A stretch of DNA of 64,000 nt from Vibrio tubiashii ATCC 19109 (GCF_000772105.1 NZ_CP009354.1:1922001-1986000); one strand, 5' to 3'; numbered from the stretch's first letter, positions 37,624-48,315 are shown. Translations and numbers: made by a program. The notes: generated from the sequence alone by a model not told the origin.

Positions 37624-38814
37624 ATGGCAAAGCTAGATGCCTACTTCGGCGAATACGGTGGTCAGTACGTACCACAGATTTTGGTCCCTGCCCTTGAGCA
37701 GTTGGAACAAGCGTTTATTGATGCTCAAGAAGACCCAGAGTTTCGTAGCGAATTTATGTCACTGCTACAAGAGTATGCAGGTCGCCCAACGGCGCTTACA
37801 CTGACCCGCAACCTGACCAAAGGCACCAAGACCAAACTGTATCTTAAACGTGAAGACCTACTTCACGGCGGCGCGCACAAAACCAACCAAGTATTGGGTC
37901 AAGCACTACTGGCTAAGCGAATGGGTAAGAATGAAATCATCGCTGAAACTGGTGCAGGTCAACATGGTGTGGCAACAGCACTCGCTTGTGCTTTGCTCGG
38001 TCTTAAGTGTCGTGTCTACATGGGTGCTAAAGACGTTGAACGTCAAAGCCCGAACGTATTCCGTATGAAACTGATGGGCGCTGAAGTCATTCCTGTTCAT
38101 TCAGGTTCTGCGACGCTAAAAGATGCATGTAACGAAGCGCTACGTGATTGGTCTGCAACATACGAGGATGCGCACTACCTATTAGGTACAGCAGCAGGCC
38201 CTCACCCGTTCCCAACTATCGTTCGTGACTTCCAACGCATGATCGGTGAAGAGACGAAGAACCAGATCCTTGCTCGCGAAGGTCGTCTTCCTGATGCAGT
38301 TATTGCCTGTGTTGGCGGCGGTTCTAACGCCATTGGTATGTTTGCAGATTTCATTGAAGAAGAAAGCGTACGTTTAATTGGTGTTGAGCCAGCAGGTAAA
38401 GGTATTGATACCGACCAACATGGTGCTCCTCTTAAGCATGGTAAAACGGGGATCTTCTTCGGTATGAAAGCGCCATTGATGCAAGATCCAAATGGCCAGG
38501 TTGAAGAATCTTACTCAGTCTCTGCTGGATTAGACTTCCCTTCTGTTGGTCCACAGCACGCACACCTTAATGCCATTGGCCGTGCAGAGTATGACAATGT
38601 CACCGACGACGAAGCTTTAGACGCTTTCCAAGAGCTTGCGCGTAGCGAAGGTATTATTCCTGCGCTTGAGTCTTCTCACGCACTAGCGCACGCACTGCGC
38701 ATGGCTCGCGAGAACCCAGAGAAAGAACAGTTATTGGTTGTTAACCTATCCGGTCGTGGTGACAAAGACATCTTCACCGTACACGCCATCCTAGAAGAAA
38801 AAGGAGTGATCTAA
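37624..38814 (+). CDS. trpB: Tryptophan synthase beta subunit
   Basis: This 396-residue PLP enzyme condenses indole and serine. The PLP lysine is in [14 protein letters not shown], the catalytic glutamate region is AETGAGQHG, and the phosphate-binding loop is VGGGSNAIG. The product forms an alpha2-beta2 complex with TrpA. The stop codon overlaps the trpA start (TAATG), so the two are translationally coupled. Confidence 0.98.
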   Translation: MAKLDAYFGEYGGQYVPQILVPALEQLEQAFIDAQEDPEFRSEFMSLLQEYAGRPTALTLTRNLTKGTKTKLYLKREDLLHGGAHKTNQVLGQALLAKRMGKNEIIAETGAGQHGVATALACALLGLKCRVYMGAKDVERQSPNVFRMKLMGAEVIPVHSGSATLKDACNEALRDWSATYEDAHYLLGTAAGPHPFPTIVRDFQRMIGEETKNQILAREGRLPDAVIACVGGGSNAIGMFADFIEEESVRLIGVEPAGKGIDTDQHGAPLKHGKTGIFFGMKAPLMQDPNGQVEESYSVSAGLDFPSVGPQHAHLNAIGRAEYDNVTDDEALDAFQELARSEGIIPALESSHALAHALRMARENPEKEQLLVVNLSGRGDKDIFTVHAILEEKGVI

Positions 38815-39620
38815 TGAGTCGTTATGCGAAGATGTTTGAGCGCCTGAACGAGAAAAACCAAGGCGCATTTGTACCCTTTGTAACGGTTTGCGATCCAAAC
38901 GCAGAGCAGTCTTACAAGATCATGGAAACACTCGTTGAATCAGGTGCAGATGCGCTTGAATTAGGTATTCCGTTTTCTGATCCTTTAGCAGATGGCCCAA
39001 CTATTCAAGGTGCTAATATTCGCGCTCTAGATTCTGGCGCGACACCTGATATCTGTTTCGAACAAATCGGTAAAATTCGTGCTAAATACCCAGAACTGCC
39101 AATCGGCCTACTGATGTATGCTAACTTGGTTTACTCACGCGGTATCGAAAACTTCTACCAGCGCTGCGCTCAAGCCGGGATTGACTCCGTTTTGATTGCT
39201 GACGTTCCAACCAACGAAAGCGCAGAGTTCGTCGCGGCGGCAGAAAAGCACGGTATTCACCCAATCTTCATCGCACCGCCAACAGCAAGTGACGAAACAC
39301 TTCAGCAAGTTTCTCAGCTTGGTGGTGGTTATACTTACCTACTGTCTCGTGCAGGTGTAACTGGTGCTGAAACCAAAGCAAATATGCCTGTCGGTGATAT
39401 GCTAAGCAAACTGAATCAGTTTGATGCACCTCCGGCACTGCTAGGTTTCGGTATTTCTGAGCCAGAACAAGTTAAGCAGGCGCTCGAAGCAGGCGCTGCG
39501 GGAGCGATTTCTGGCTCAGCCGTAGTCAAAATCATTGAAAACAATACTGAAAACCCAGCAGAAATGTTAAATCAGCTCGCAAACTTTGTTTCTTCAATGA
39601 AGGCTGCAACACAGAAGTAA
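38814..39620 (+). CDS. trpA: Tryptophan synthase alpha subunit
   Basis: This 268-residue TIM barrel cleaves indole-3-glycerol phosphate to indole. The catalytic residues are seen in [15 protein letters not shown] and VLIADVP. The phosphate-binding end is [10 protein letters not shown] and GAISGSAVV. It is the last gene of the operon and is followed by a strong terminator. Confidence 0.98.
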   Translation: MSRYAKMFERLNEKNQGAFVPFVTVCDPNAEQSYKIMETLVESGADALELGIPFSDPLADGPTIQGANIRALDSGATPDICFEQIGKIRAKYPELPIGLLMYANLVYSRGIENFYQRCAQAGIDSVLIADVPTNESAEFVAAAEKHGIHPIFIAPPTASDETLQQVSQLGGGYTYLLSRAGVTGAETKANMPVGDMLSKLNQFDAPPALLGFGISEPEQVKQALEAGAAGAISGSAVVKIIENNTENPAEMLNQLANFVSSMKAATQK

Positions 39621-39645
39621 CGTGTTAGCCATCTAAACATCTATG

Positions 39646-39687
39646 AGATCAGATTCTTATTGAGTGTAAGAATCTGATCTTTTTTTT
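39646..39687 (+). terminator. trp operon terminator
   Basis: AGATCAGATTCTTA (39646-39659) pairs perfectly over 14 bases with TAAGAATCTGATCT (39667-39680), followed by T8. Confidence 0.95.
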
Positions 39688-39959
39688 AACATCTATCCGC
39701 GTATTCAAGCCCCTTCGACCGCCCCTCTTTCAACAAATAGCTCTTAAAAATAGATAACCTTGATTTATAGCAAACGTTTTCTTTTGTACAAAAACTTAGC
39801 GCCAATCAATAAATCGTTTATTAATTATTCGAACCATCTATAACGCATATTGCTAAATGTAAAATTAAAGTGTACAAAGCAAGACGATATTATTATCCAT
39901 TGTTAATAAATAAAATGGTGGGTAATTCTTGGATTTTAAATTTTGTTAGCACAGAGGTT
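39688..39959. other. AT-rich upstream region of the symporter gene
   Basis: About 270 bases without a gene. It must contain the symporter promoter, but no clear -35/-10 pair stands out. A LacI/PurR-like palindrome centre (GCAAACGTTTTC, 39770-39781) is present but weak. Confidence 0.3.
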
Positions 39960-41219
39960 ATGGAAGTGTTAAAAGAAAAGAGTTTGCTAAACAACATTGG
40001 TGTTCAAGTTGTCATAGCTATGATCCTAGGTACTGCCGTCGGTGCCTTGATGGGGAACAGCGCAACTATGTTCGCTCCACTGGGCGCGATCTTCATCAAT
40101 CTAATTAAGATGCTAGTTATCCCACTAGTTGCCGTTGCACTAATTTCTGGTGCTGCTGGCCTAGGTAACAGCCAATCTGCTGGTAAAGTTGGCTTGGTCA
40201 CACTGGGCTACTTTGGTTTGACTTCAGCTCTAGCTGTAGCGCTAGCGTTATTTATGGGTGAAGTATTCAAACCTGGTCTTGGCATTGATGTGTCTGGTGT
40301 TGAGGGCATGTTCTCGGCTGAGTACGCTTCTAAAGGTGAACTTCCTACTTTCTGGGCAACCATCACTGGTATGATCCCAACCAACGTTTTCCAATCACTG
40401 AACGAAGCAAATATCCTACAGATCCTAGTTTTCTGTATGTTCTTTGGTATTGCAATTTCTAAGCAAGCAAAAGAGCGCCGTGAGCCAATCATGAACGGTG
40501 TAAACTGTATCGTTGATGCTATGGTTTGGATGATCAACAAGGTAATGATCATCGCGCCAATCGGTGTATTCGGTCTTATGGCAGAAGCGGTTGGCACCTT
40601 TGGTTTTGCCGCTCTTATGGTCGTATTCAAGCTATTCGTTGTATACGTCGCTGCTATCCTTATCTTTGGTTTCGTCGCTTACCCACTGATGGTACATATC
40701 TTCACTAAGACTTCAGCGAAGAAGTTCCTGACAGCAATGAAGAAGCCTCAAGCCGTGGCACTATCTACCGCCTCTTCAATGGCAACTCTGCCAGTGACTA
40801 TGGACACGGTTGAGCACGAGTTAGGCGTTAAGAACTCGACAGCATCATTCGTTCTGCCATTAGGCGCAACGATTAACATGTCAGGTAATGCGATTTACTA
40901 TGGCCTAGTGGCAATCTTCTTTGCTCAGCTGTTCAACATCGACCTAGGCATGGGCGCGTACATCGCAATCATCGTAACATCAACACTTGGTGCTGTTGGT
41001 CAGGCTGGTGTTCCAGGCCCATCTTTCCTTGTTGTTGCCGTACTTCTAGCAGCAGGTATTCCAATTGAAGGTCTACCGCTACTGTTCGCTCTTGACCGTA
41101 TCTTCGATATGATTCGTACCGCACTGAACATCACGGGTGACGCTGCATGTGCAGTCATTGTTGATGCACTAATTGAAGAAGAAGAGCAAGAAGCTGAACT
41201 GCAAAAGCAGCAAGCTTAA
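39960..41219 (+). CDS. Dicarboxylate/amino acid:cation symporter (DAACS family)
   Basis: This inner membrane symporter of about 419 residues is related to GltP and DctA and takes up dicarboxylates or acidic/neutral amino acids with Na+ or H+. The signature parts are visible: a serine-rich hairpin (LSTASSMATLP), NMSG in TINMSGNAIYYG, the GVPGPS segment and DRIFDMIRTALNITGD. The substrate is not predictable. The start is uncertain: ATG 39960 has AGAGG very close upstream, and the GTG at 39966 would have better spacing; the frame is open to 39870. The gene has its own terminator. Confidence 0.88.
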   Translation: MEVLKEKSLLNNIGVQVVIAMILGTAVGALMGNSATMFAPLGAIFINLIKMLVIPLVAVALISGAAGLGNSQSAGKVGLVTLGYFGLTSALAVALALFMGEVFKPGLGIDVSGVEGMFSAEYASKGELPTFWATITGMIPTNVFQSLNEANILQILVFCMFFGIAISKQAKERREPIMNGVNCIVDAMVWMINKVMIIAPIGVFGLMAEAVGTFGFAALMVVFKLFVVYVAAILIFGFVAYPLMVHIFTKTSAKKFLTAMKKPQAVALSTASSMATLPVTMDTVEHELGVKNSTASFVLPLGATINMSGNAIYYGLVAIFFAQLFNIDLGMGAYIAIIVTSTLGAVGQAGVPGPSFLVVAVLLAAGIPIEGLPLLFALDRIFDMIRTALNITGDAACAVIVDALIEEEEQEAELQKQQA

Positions 41220-41240
41220 TCGCTGATAGTTTTGAAATTG

Positions 41241-41268
41241 AAGCCACTCGATTGAGTGGCTTTTTTAT
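41241..41268 (+). terminator. Terminator of the symporter gene
   Basis: AAGCCACTC-GATT-GAGTGGCTT is followed by TTTTATTTTTT. It reaches the end of the convergent VOC gene. Confidence 0.88.
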
Positions 41269-41618
41269 TTTTTGCGACCGCGTAACCCGATTAGATTGCC
41301 GAATGGGTCTTCAAGTTGAAGCATGATCATGCCATCTTCAATGTCGAGTGGGCCTCGATAAAGTTTTGCACCTAGAGCACACAGCTCTTCGATTCGAGTT
41401 TGTAAGTTATCGGTAAGCCAATAAAGCACTGTACCACTTTTCCCATTAGAGACCTTGGCATCCGCTTGTACCAATTCGATAACAAAATCCCCTAGGCGCA
41501 ACAAAGTAAAATCGTAATCGGGTAAATAGACAAGTTCAGCCATCGGAAACGCTTTCTGGTACCAATCAAGACCAGCTTCCACATCGGGCACATGGACAAG
41601 CAATGCAGCAGGTGTCAT
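41265..41618 (-). CDS. VOC family protein (glyoxalase-like fold)
   Basis: This 117-residue single-domain VOC protein begins MTPAALLVHVPDVEAGLDWYQKAF, typical of the vicinal oxygen chelate fold. It ends with LEDPFGNLIGLRGR, the usual second metal-ligand region (E-D-P-x-G-N). The substrate is unknown. I chose the ATG at 41618, with AGGAGA 7-8 bases upstream. It lies 31 bases after the ABC exporter gene in the same direction and is probably co-transcribed. Confidence 0.82.
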   Translation of the reverse strand: MTPAALLVHVPDVEAGLDWYQKAFPMAELVYLPDYDFTLLRLGDFVIELVQADAKVSNGKSGTVLYWLTDNLQTRIEELCALGAKLYRGPLDIEDGMIMLQLEDPFGNLIGLRGRKK

Positions 41619-41649
41619 CCCATCTCTCCTATAAACGTGCCACACATGG

Positions 41650-43461
41650 TCAGCGATGGCTCTCAAGGTGTTTAAACTGCAATTCGACTAGACGCTGATA
41701 GAGTTCACAACTTTCTAGCAGTGATTGGTGGTCGCCAACATCGACTAACCGACCATGATCCAAAACTGCAATTTTATCGGCATGTTTAATGGTAGAGAGC
41801 CGGTGCGCAATGATGATTGTCGTTCTGCCGCGCATCAACTCTTCAAGCGCTTGCTGTACATGATGTTCGCTTTCACTATCGAGGGCACTGGTCGCTTCAT
41901 CAAGTAAGAGGATATTCGGGTCTTTCAAGATCGCTCTAGCAATTGCGATGCGTTGTTTTTGCCCACCCGATAATCGGACTCCGCGCTCGCCAAGGAAACT
42001 GTTGTATCCTTCCGGCAAGTTCATAATGAAGTCGTGAGCGTGTGCTTTCTTAGCCGCTTCGATCACTTGTTCGTCCGTCGCCTCTGGGTTGCCGTAGCGA
42101 ATGTTATGGAAGACATCATGACTAAACAGAGCGGGTTGCTGAGGCACCAAGGCCATCTGATTTCTTAGATCTTGCGGGGCGAACTCCCTCACATCCATAT
42201 CCCCCAACAAAACACTGCCCTGCTGAGGGTCATAGAACCTCTGCAAAAGTTCAAATAAGGTTGTTTTCCCTGCGCCTGAAGGCCCTACTAACGCAAGGAT
42301 TTTTCCTTCTTCGGCCACAAGGTTAAGGTCTTGCATCGCAGGTTGGTCAGGTCGTGAAGGATAATGAAAGGAAACGTCATTGAACGAGACTTCTGCTTTC
42401 AGTTTATCAGTGCTTCGGTTTATTGATTCTGGCGCGGTAATGCGGCTTTCTACTTGTAGAATTTCGATTAAGCGTTCAGTGGCACCAGCCGCGCGTTGCA
42501 ATTCGCCGAGTACTTCGGAAATTGTCGCCAGTGAAGAGGCAACCATGATCGCGTAGAAAACAAAGGCCGCTAAATCACCCGCTGACATAACACCATTAAT
42601 CACGTCACTACCACCAACCCATAGCATTCCTGAGATGGCGCTAAATACAATCACAATCACTCCTGAGATGAGAATCGCGCGTTGTAATACACGTTTACGC
42701 CCTATCTCAAACGCTCGCTCTACCTCGTTGGAGAAAAAGCGTTTTTCTTGCGCTTCACGGCTGTAACTTTGCACTGTTTTAATATGCTCTATCGCCTCAC
42801 CGGCATAGCTACCCACATCTGCCATCGAATCTTGGCTTTGGCGAGACAAAGCTCGTACTCGTCGCCCGTAAAACAGAATAGGAACTAGAATAAATGGCAC
42901 CGAAGCCAAAACGATAAGGGTGAGTTTAATGTTGGTAGCAAACAACATGATTACCGCGCCAATACACATCAGCGCACTGCGCATCGCCATAGAAAACGAT
43001 GAGCCAATGATACTCTGGAGCAACGTCGTGTCAGTCGTGATTCTCGACATGATGTCGCCACTACCATTGGTCTCGAAATAGCTCGGATGAAGAGTAATGA
43101 TATGGTTGAATACCGCGAGCCGAATGTCAGCACTTACTCGCTCCCCTACCGAGGATACGAGATAGAAACGGAAAAATGTGCCAATGGAAATCAGCAAGGT
43201 AACGACAAGGATAAATCCAATCGCACTACCTAGTTCTTGAACCGATTGCTGAGCAAAACCTTGGTCAATCAAGATTCTCACCCCTTGACCGACCGACAGT
43301 GTTAATGAGGCAGTGACAATTAACGCAATCAAAGCAGCGGCAACCTTCAACTTATAAGGTTTGATAAAGTTGACCAGTTCTAACAATATCCCCAAATTTT
43401 TCTTTGGTAACTCTTGAGCCGGATTAGACTGCTCAAGATTTGGAGCACTCGTTGATTGCAT
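41650..43461 (-). CDS. ABC transporter, fused permease and ATPase (MsbA/MDR-like exporter)
   Basis: This 603-residue half-transporter acts as a homodimer. It has six membrane segments in residues 35-330 and an ATPase domain with GPSGAGKTT, the Q-loop LVPQQPALF, the signature LSGGQKQR, Walker B LLLDEATSALD and the H-loop AHRLST. It resembles exporters of lipids or drugs (ABCB type), but it is not msbA itself, since lpxK is not adjacent. The VOC gene follows it. Confidence 0.88.
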   Translation of the reverse strand: MQSTSAPNLEQSNPAQELPKKNLGILLELVNFIKPYKLKVAAALIALIVTASLTLSVGQGVRILIDQGFAQQSVQELGSAIGFILVVTLLISIGTFFRFYLVSSVGERVSADIRLAVFNHIITLHPSYFETNGSGDIMSRITTDTTLLQSIIGSSFSMAMRSALMCIGAVIMLFATNIKLTLIVLASVPFILVPILFYGRRVRALSRQSQDSMADVGSYAGEAIEHIKTVQSYSREAQEKRFFSNEVERAFEIGRKRVLQRAILISGVIVIVFSAISGMLWVGGSDVINGVMSAGDLAAFVFYAIMVASSLATISEVLGELQRAAGATERLIEILQVESRITAPESINRSTDKLKAEVSFNDVSFHYPSRPDQPAMQDLNLVAEEGKILALVGPSGAGKTTLFELLQRFYDPQQGSVLLGDMDVREFAPQDLRNQMALVPQQPALFSHDVFHNIRYGNPEATDEQVIEAAKKAHAHDFIMNLPEGYNSFLGERGVRLSGGQKQRIAIARAILKDPNILLLDEATSALDSESEHHVQQALEELMRGRTTIIIAHRLSTIKHADKIAVLDHGRLVDVGDHQSLLESCELYQRLVELQFKHLESHR

Positions 43462-43566
43462 AGTTGTACCTTATTTTCTAATTGGCGACTTGTAACAAAG
43501 ACGCCTACCTACCATAAGGTATTGGGGTTTAATGAATAAATAGCAACCCGAGAGGTCACCGGATAC

Positions 43567-43592
43567 AAAAAAGCCCGACCGAAGTCAGGCTT
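43567..43592 (-). terminator. Terminator of the small outer membrane protein gene
   Basis: On the minus strand, GCCTGAC-TTCG-GTCGGGC is followed by TTTTTTG. Confidence 0.85.
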
Positions 43593-43618
43593 AGAAATTG
43601 AAATGTCTCTTCTCTCGC

Positions 43619-44110
43619 TTAGAAGAAGTGGAAAGTCGCATTTAGAGAGAAGTTTTTAACGTCTTTCTCTTTCATACTGAATACGCTGTAACTTGCGCCC
43701 ATTGAGATAGGACCCATCACGAAGTACTCAGCACCAACGCCATACATCATATCGATTTCGTCTTCTTTAAAATTCGTACCTGTTAGCTCGTAAGAGTGCA
43801 AGCCTGCTTTCGCATAAACATGAAGAGGACCGAAATCGATACTTGGCTTTGCCGCAAAGTAGACACCTGAACCTTCAAGCTTACCTGTAAAGTTTCCGTA
43901 AGTGATATTGTCGAATTCACCAAAGTTCTGGTAGCCCGCTTCAAGACCAATTAGCGGCAGAATACCTGTACCCACGTGAACGTTGTAAGAAGTCGATGAA
44001 TCATTCGCTAGATCAGCTTGACCTACACTTGCACCACCGTAGATCCAAGAGTCCGCAGAAGCTGTAGCAGATGCGCCAATCAGAGCTAGCGCTAGTAGTG
44101 TCTTTTTCAT
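43619..44110 (-). CDS. Small outer membrane beta-barrel protein
   Basis: This 163-residue protein has a clear signal peptide (MKKTLLALALIGASATASA, mature end DSWIYGG) and strands ending in a C-terminal FHFF. The size and the glycine/aromatic pattern suit an eight-stranded OmpA/OmpX-type barrel. Strands include VYFAAKPSIDFG and LHVYAKAGLHSYEL. The function is unknown. It is monocistronic. Confidence 0.82.
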   Translation of the reverse strand: MKKTLLALALIGASATASADSWIYGGASVGQADLANDSSTSYNVHVGTGILPLIGLEAGYQNFGEFDNITYGNFTGKLEGSGVYFAAKPSIDFGPLHVYAKAGLHSYELTGTNFKEDEIDMMYGVGAEYFVMGPISMGASYSVFSMKEKDVKNFSLNATFHFF

Positions 44111-44212
44111 AGTAAACCTTCTCTAGTTTCAAGGTGCAGGAACCAGTGTGGCAAGTCCCTGCCGTATTCGTCAAAATTATGAACTGTATAGTTATTTATG
44201 CAATTTACATAC

Positions 44213-47200
44213 CTAACAAGCATCAATCGCCATTTTTACACGCTTGTCCGATACTGGGTATGGTGTACCAAGCTGTTGAGCAAAGTAGCTCACTCTTAGC
44301 TCTTCTATCATCCAACGTACGTCTTTGACGTTATCAGGCACAACCATACCTTTTGGAATTTTGTTCAGTAACTCTTTGTAATCATTAGTGACTGACTCTA
44401 TCTTGAGCATGTGTAAGCGATCTTTATTCGGGTCGATAGGTAATTTTTCCATACGACGCTCGATCGCCTTCATGTAACGCAAAATATCAGGCAGTCGCTT
44501 CCATCCGCATTCAGTCGCAAAACCTTTGAAAATTAAACTTTCGATTTGCGCTTTGATATCAGACAGAGCAAACGCCATCGTAAAGTCAATTTTACCTTTT
44601 AACTTCTTGTTAATGTTAAATGCCGTTGTCAGAATTGTCTCAACTTGCTGAGCAATTTCTACCACAGTATCACCTAATTCAGCGCGAACATGCTCTTTGA
44701 GCTGTTCAAATTGTTCAGGCTGCCAAACCAATCCGCCCTTCTCTTCAATCAGCTTGTCAACACCACAAGCGATACAGTCATCGATAAGGTCTAGCACTTT
44801 GCCGTACGGATTAAAGTACAAACCGAGTTTCGATTTGTTCGGCAAATTAGAATGCAGATACTTAATTGGCGAAGGTACGTTAAGCAAGATCAGTCTACGT
44901 TGCCCTGCCTGCATCGCTGAAACCTGTTCGTGCTCGGTTTCATACAGCTTAATCTCAACGCTATCTTTGGTATCAACAATGGCTGGATAGGCTTTCACAT
45001 CGTAACCACCGCGTTTTTGCTGGTACACTTTTGGCAACTCGCCGAAGCTCCATGTATGCAGCCCTTGCTGCTCAATGTCGTCATCTGCCACTTTAGATAA
45101 AGTTTCTTGCACCTTGTCTTTTAAGCTCTCTTTAAGCTCATGCAAATCACGGTTTTCTTTCAGTTTCCGGTTGCGATGATCAACGGCACGGAAAGTCACT
45201 TTCAAGTGGTCTGGCACTTGCTCTAAGTTCCAGTCTTCACGCAGAACTTCAACACCCGTCATTCTGCGCAGCTCTTTTTCTAGCGAATCAAGCAGCGGCG
45301 CTTCCATTGGTGTCGCACGCGCTAAAAACGCATCCGCGTAATTCGGTGCTGGAACAAAGTTCTTACGAATGGTTTTCGGCAAGGACTTGATTAGGCTCAC
45401 CACTAACTCATGGCGTAAACCTGGAATCTGCCAGTCAAATCCTGCTTGTTCAACCTGATTCAAAATCGGTAACGGGAGATGCACTGTCACACCATCGTTA
45501 TCTTCTCCCGGCTCAAATTGATAGCTAAGCTTGAGCTTAAGTCCGCTCTGATGCCAGAAGTTCGGGTAATCGAGGTCGGTGATATGGCTCGCATCACCCT
45601 TAAACAGCATCTCTTTTTCAAAGTTAAGCAGTTCCGCATTATCGCGAGATGCCTTTTTCCACCATGTATCAAAGTGCTTGCCAGACACAACTTCTGTACC
45701 GACACGCTGATCGTAGAAGTCAAACAACTCATCGTCATCAACAAGAATGTCACGGCGGCGAGATTTGTGTTCAAGCTCTTCAACTTCTTGCAATAGCTTA
45801 CGGTTTTGCTTGAAGAACGCGTGCTTGGTTTCCCATTCACCTTCAACTAGCGCGCTACGTATAAAGATTTCTCGGCTTACGGTCTGGTCTATGCTGCCGT
45901 AGTTCACCAGACGCTTAGGCACAATTGGTACCCCGTAAAGCATCACTTTCTCGTGTGCCATGACCGCAGAGCGCTTTTTCGACCAATGTGGTTCACTGTA
46001 GCTACGCTTGATCAGGTGTTTGGCTAAAGGTTCAATCCACTCCGGTTGAATCTTAGCAATGACTCTACCCCACAGCTTTGAGGTTTCCACCAGCTCTGCG
46101 GACATAATCCATTTCGGCTGCTTCTTGAAAAGGCCTGAAGCAGGGAAGATATGAAAACGAGCATTGCGAGCGCCTTGATATTCATTCTTCTCAGCATCTT
46201 TCATACCAATGTGGGACAGCAGTCCAACAAGGATCGCACTGTGTACCCCTTGATAGCTAGCTGGCTCATCATTCAGTTTGAAGTCCATTTCTCGCATCGC
46301 TTGATGAACTTGGAAATAAACATCCTGCCACTCACGCACACGTAAGTAGTTCAAGTAATCTTGTTTGCACTGCTTACGGAACTGGTTACCAGACAGCTTT
46401 TTCTGCTGTTTCTGAATGTAATCCCACAAGTTTACAAACGTTAGAAAGTCAGACTCTTCATGGAAGAAGCGGCGATGCTTATCATCCGACGATTGCTGTT
46501 TGTCGCTTGGGCGCTCGCGCGGGTCTTGAATAGACAAGGCAGAAGCGATGATCATCAGCTCTTTCAGTGCACCGTATTTTGGCGCTTCAAGCACCATACG
46601 AGCTAAGCGCGGGTCAATTGGCAGCTTGGCTAATTGACGACCGACTGAAGTGAGGCGTTTTTTCGGATCTTTGGCTTTTTCGTTGATCGCACCAAGTTCT
46701 TCTAACAGTCTTACACCGTCTTGGATGTTGCGTTTATCTGGCGCTTCAACAAATGGGAAGGCTTCAATATCGCCTAAACCGAGTGCAGTCATCTGCAAAA
46801 TGACCGACGCTAGGTTGGTACGCAGAATCTCTGGATCGGTAAACTCAGGGCGGGAGTTGTAATCGTCTTCCGAGTAAAGACGGATACAGATACCTTCTTC
46901 AACACGACCACAACGACCTTTACGCTGGTTTGCGCTCGCTTGAGAAACCGGTTCAATCGGCAGGCGCTGTACCTTAGTTCGGTAACTGTAACGGCTGATA
47001 CGAGCTGTACCTGGGTCAATGACATACTTGATACCCGGTACCGTTAACGAGGTTTCTGCCACGTTGGTTGCCAATACAATTCGGCGACCCGCATGGGGTT
47101 GGAATATCTTGTTCTGCTCACCCGCAGACAATCGCGCGTAAAGCGGTACAATTTCCGTGCTCTTTAGGTTGCGTTTAGCTAACGCATCTGCAGTATCACG

Positions 47201-48142
47201 AATTTCACGCTCACCGTTCATAAAGATCAGGATATCACCCAGACCTTCATCGCATAGCTCATCAACCGCTTCAAAAATACCGTCTAATTGGTCGCGATCG
47301 ACATCGTCCTCACCGCGCAGTGGGCGATAACGCGTTTCCACTGGGTAAGTACGCCCCGACACTTCAATAATCGGTGCATTGCTAAAATGCTTCGAGAAAC
47401 GCTCTGGGTCGATAGTTGCTGACGTGATGATCACTTTTAGATCAGGACGACGCGGTAAAAGCTCTTTCAAATACCCCAAGATAAAATCGATGTTTAAGCT
47501 ACGTTCGTGTGCTTCATCGATAATGATGGTGTCATATTGATTGAGATAGCGATCGTGTTGGATCTCTGCCAGCAATATACCATCAGTCATCAGTTTAATT
47601 TGAGTGTTCTCTGAGATTTGGTCGTTAAAACGAACCTTGTAGCCGACGTACTCGCCAAGCTTGGTTTCCATCTCTTCAGCAATTCGATTCGCCACCGAAC
47701 GCGCCGCTAAACGACGAGGCTGTGTATGACCAATCAAGCCAAACTTGCCACGACCTAGCTCCGCACAGATCTTAGGTAACTGAGTCGTTTTACCTGACCC
47801 CGTTTCACCCGCAACGATAACCACTTGGTTTTGCTCGATCGCTTGCGCAATGTCATCCTTCTTCTGGCTAACAGGCAGAATTTCAGGGTATTCAATCTTA
47901 GGGATGTAATTGGTGCGCTGCTCTGCTTCCATCATAGATTTGGCAATATCAAGCGCGATCTCGTCAAACACCGCATTACGTGAGGCTTCTTTTTTAATTT
48001 TATTTGCCCCGGAGATACGTTTGCTTAGACGAAATCTATCTTTCAGCATGCACTGGTTTAGCGCTTTGCGAAGAGAAGCAGCAGTGTTAGCCTGAACTTG
48101 GCTATCCGCTGCTTTTGAGTTTTCTGGCTGTGACGAAGTCAA
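44213..48142 (-). CDS. hrpA: ATP-dependent RNA helicase HrpA
   Basis: This 1309-residue DEAH-box helicase is of normal HrpA length. It has GETGSGKTTQLP (about residue 112), DEAHERSLNIDFILGY, TSATIDPERF, ATNVAETSLTVPG and QRKGRCGRV, followed by the long C-terminal region with OB-like and DUF3418 parts. HrpA is implicated in rescue of stalled or collided ribosomes. The start is TTG at 48142, with AGGAAA 6-7 bases upstream; it gives an N-terminus that aligns with E. coli HrpA up to QCMLKDRF. The first ATG would remove 31 residues. A palindrome covers its promoter. Confidence 0.95.
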   Translation of the reverse strand: MTSSQPENSKAADSQVQANTAASLRKALNQCMLKDRFRLSKRISGANKIKKEASRNAVFDEIALDIAKSMMEAEQRTNYIPKIEYPEILPVSQKKDDIAQAIEQNQVVIVAGETGSGKTTQLPKICAELGRGKFGLIGHTQPRRLAARSVANRIAEEMETKLGEYVGYKVRFNDQISENTQIKLMTDGILLAEIQHDRYLNQYDTIIIDEAHERSLNIDFILGYLKELLPRRPDLKVIITSATIDPERFSKHFSNAPIIEVSGRTYPVETRYRPLRGEDDVDRDQLDGIFEAVDELCDEGLGDILIFMNGEREIRDTADALAKRNLKSTEIVPLYARLSAGEQNKIFQPHAGRRIVLATNVAETSLTVPGIKYVIDPGTARISRYSYRTKVQRLPIEPVSQASANQRKGRCGRVEEGICIRLYSEDDYNSRPEFTDPEILRTNLASVILQMTALGLGDIEAFPFVEAPDKRNIQDGVRLLEELGAINEKAKDPKKRLTSVGRQLAKLPIDPRLARMVLEAPKYGALKELMIIASALSIQDPRERPSDKQQSSDDKHRRFFHEESDFLTFVNLWDYIQKQQKKLSGNQFRKQCKQDYLNYLRVREWQDVYFQVHQAMREMDFKLNDEPASYQGVHSAILVGLLSHIGMKDAEKNEYQGARNARFHIFPASGLFKKQPKWIMSAELVETSKLWGRVIAKIQPEWIEPLAKHLIKRSYSEPHWSKKRSAVMAHEKVMLYGVPIVPKRLVNYGSIDQTVSREIFIRSALVEGEWETKHAFFKQNRKLLQEVEELEHKSRRRDILVDDDELFDFYDQRVGTEVVSGKHFDTWWKKASRDNAELLNFEKEMLFKGDASHITDLDYPNFWHQSGLKLKLSYQFEPGEDNDGVTVHLPLPILNQVEQAGFDWQIPGLRHELVVSLIKSLPKTIRKNFVPAPNYADAFLARATPMEAPLLDSLEKELRRMTGVEVLREDWNLEQVPDHLKVTFRAVDHRNRKLKENRDLHELKESLKDKVQETLSKVADDDIEQQGLHTWSFGELPKVYQQKRGGYDVKAYPAIVDTKDSVEIKLYETEHEQVSAMQAGQRRLILLNVPSPIKYLHSNLPNKSKLGLYFNPYGKVLDLIDDCIACGVDKLIEEKGGLVWQPEQFEQLKEHVRAELGDTVVEIAQQVETILTTAFNINKKLKGKIDFTMAFALSDIKAQIESLIFKGFATECGWKRLPDILRYMKAIERRMEKLPIDPNKDRLHMLKIESVTNDYKELLNKIPKGMVVPDNVKDVRWMIEELRVSYFAQQLGTPYPVSDKRVKMAIDAC

Positions 48143-48174
48143 AGCGTTTCCTATTCTTATCTTGATCTAAAACG

Positions 48175-48200
48175 CGCGAATTGTATCACACAAATTCGCG
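48175..48200 (-). promoter_or_regulatory. Palindrome overlapping the hrpA promoter region
   Basis: CGCGAATT (48175-48182) and AATTCGCG (48193-48200) are perfect 8-base arms. The -10-like TACAAT on the minus strand lies between and partly in them, about 40 bases before the hrpA start. It is a possible operator. Confidence 0.35.
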
Positions 48201-48277
48201 ATTGGTTGAGTCTGCAAGCGCTTTATTTATAGCCAACAAAGGCTTATACGAACGGCTTTCAAGCGCTGTTTGATTGA

Positions 48278-48304
48278 ATAAAAGAGCGGCTGCACTGCCG
48301 CTCG
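48278..48304 (-). terminator. Terminator of the MipA/OmpV-like gene
   Basis: On the minus strand, GAGCGGC-AGTGCA-GCCGCTC is followed by TTTTATTC. Confidence 0.82.
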
Positions 48305-48315
48305 AATTTGTAGAC

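Noticed and set aside
39768..39783. PurR-like site upstream of the symporter gene
   Set aside because: Again 12 of 16 matches with poor outer bases, so chance cannot be excluded.
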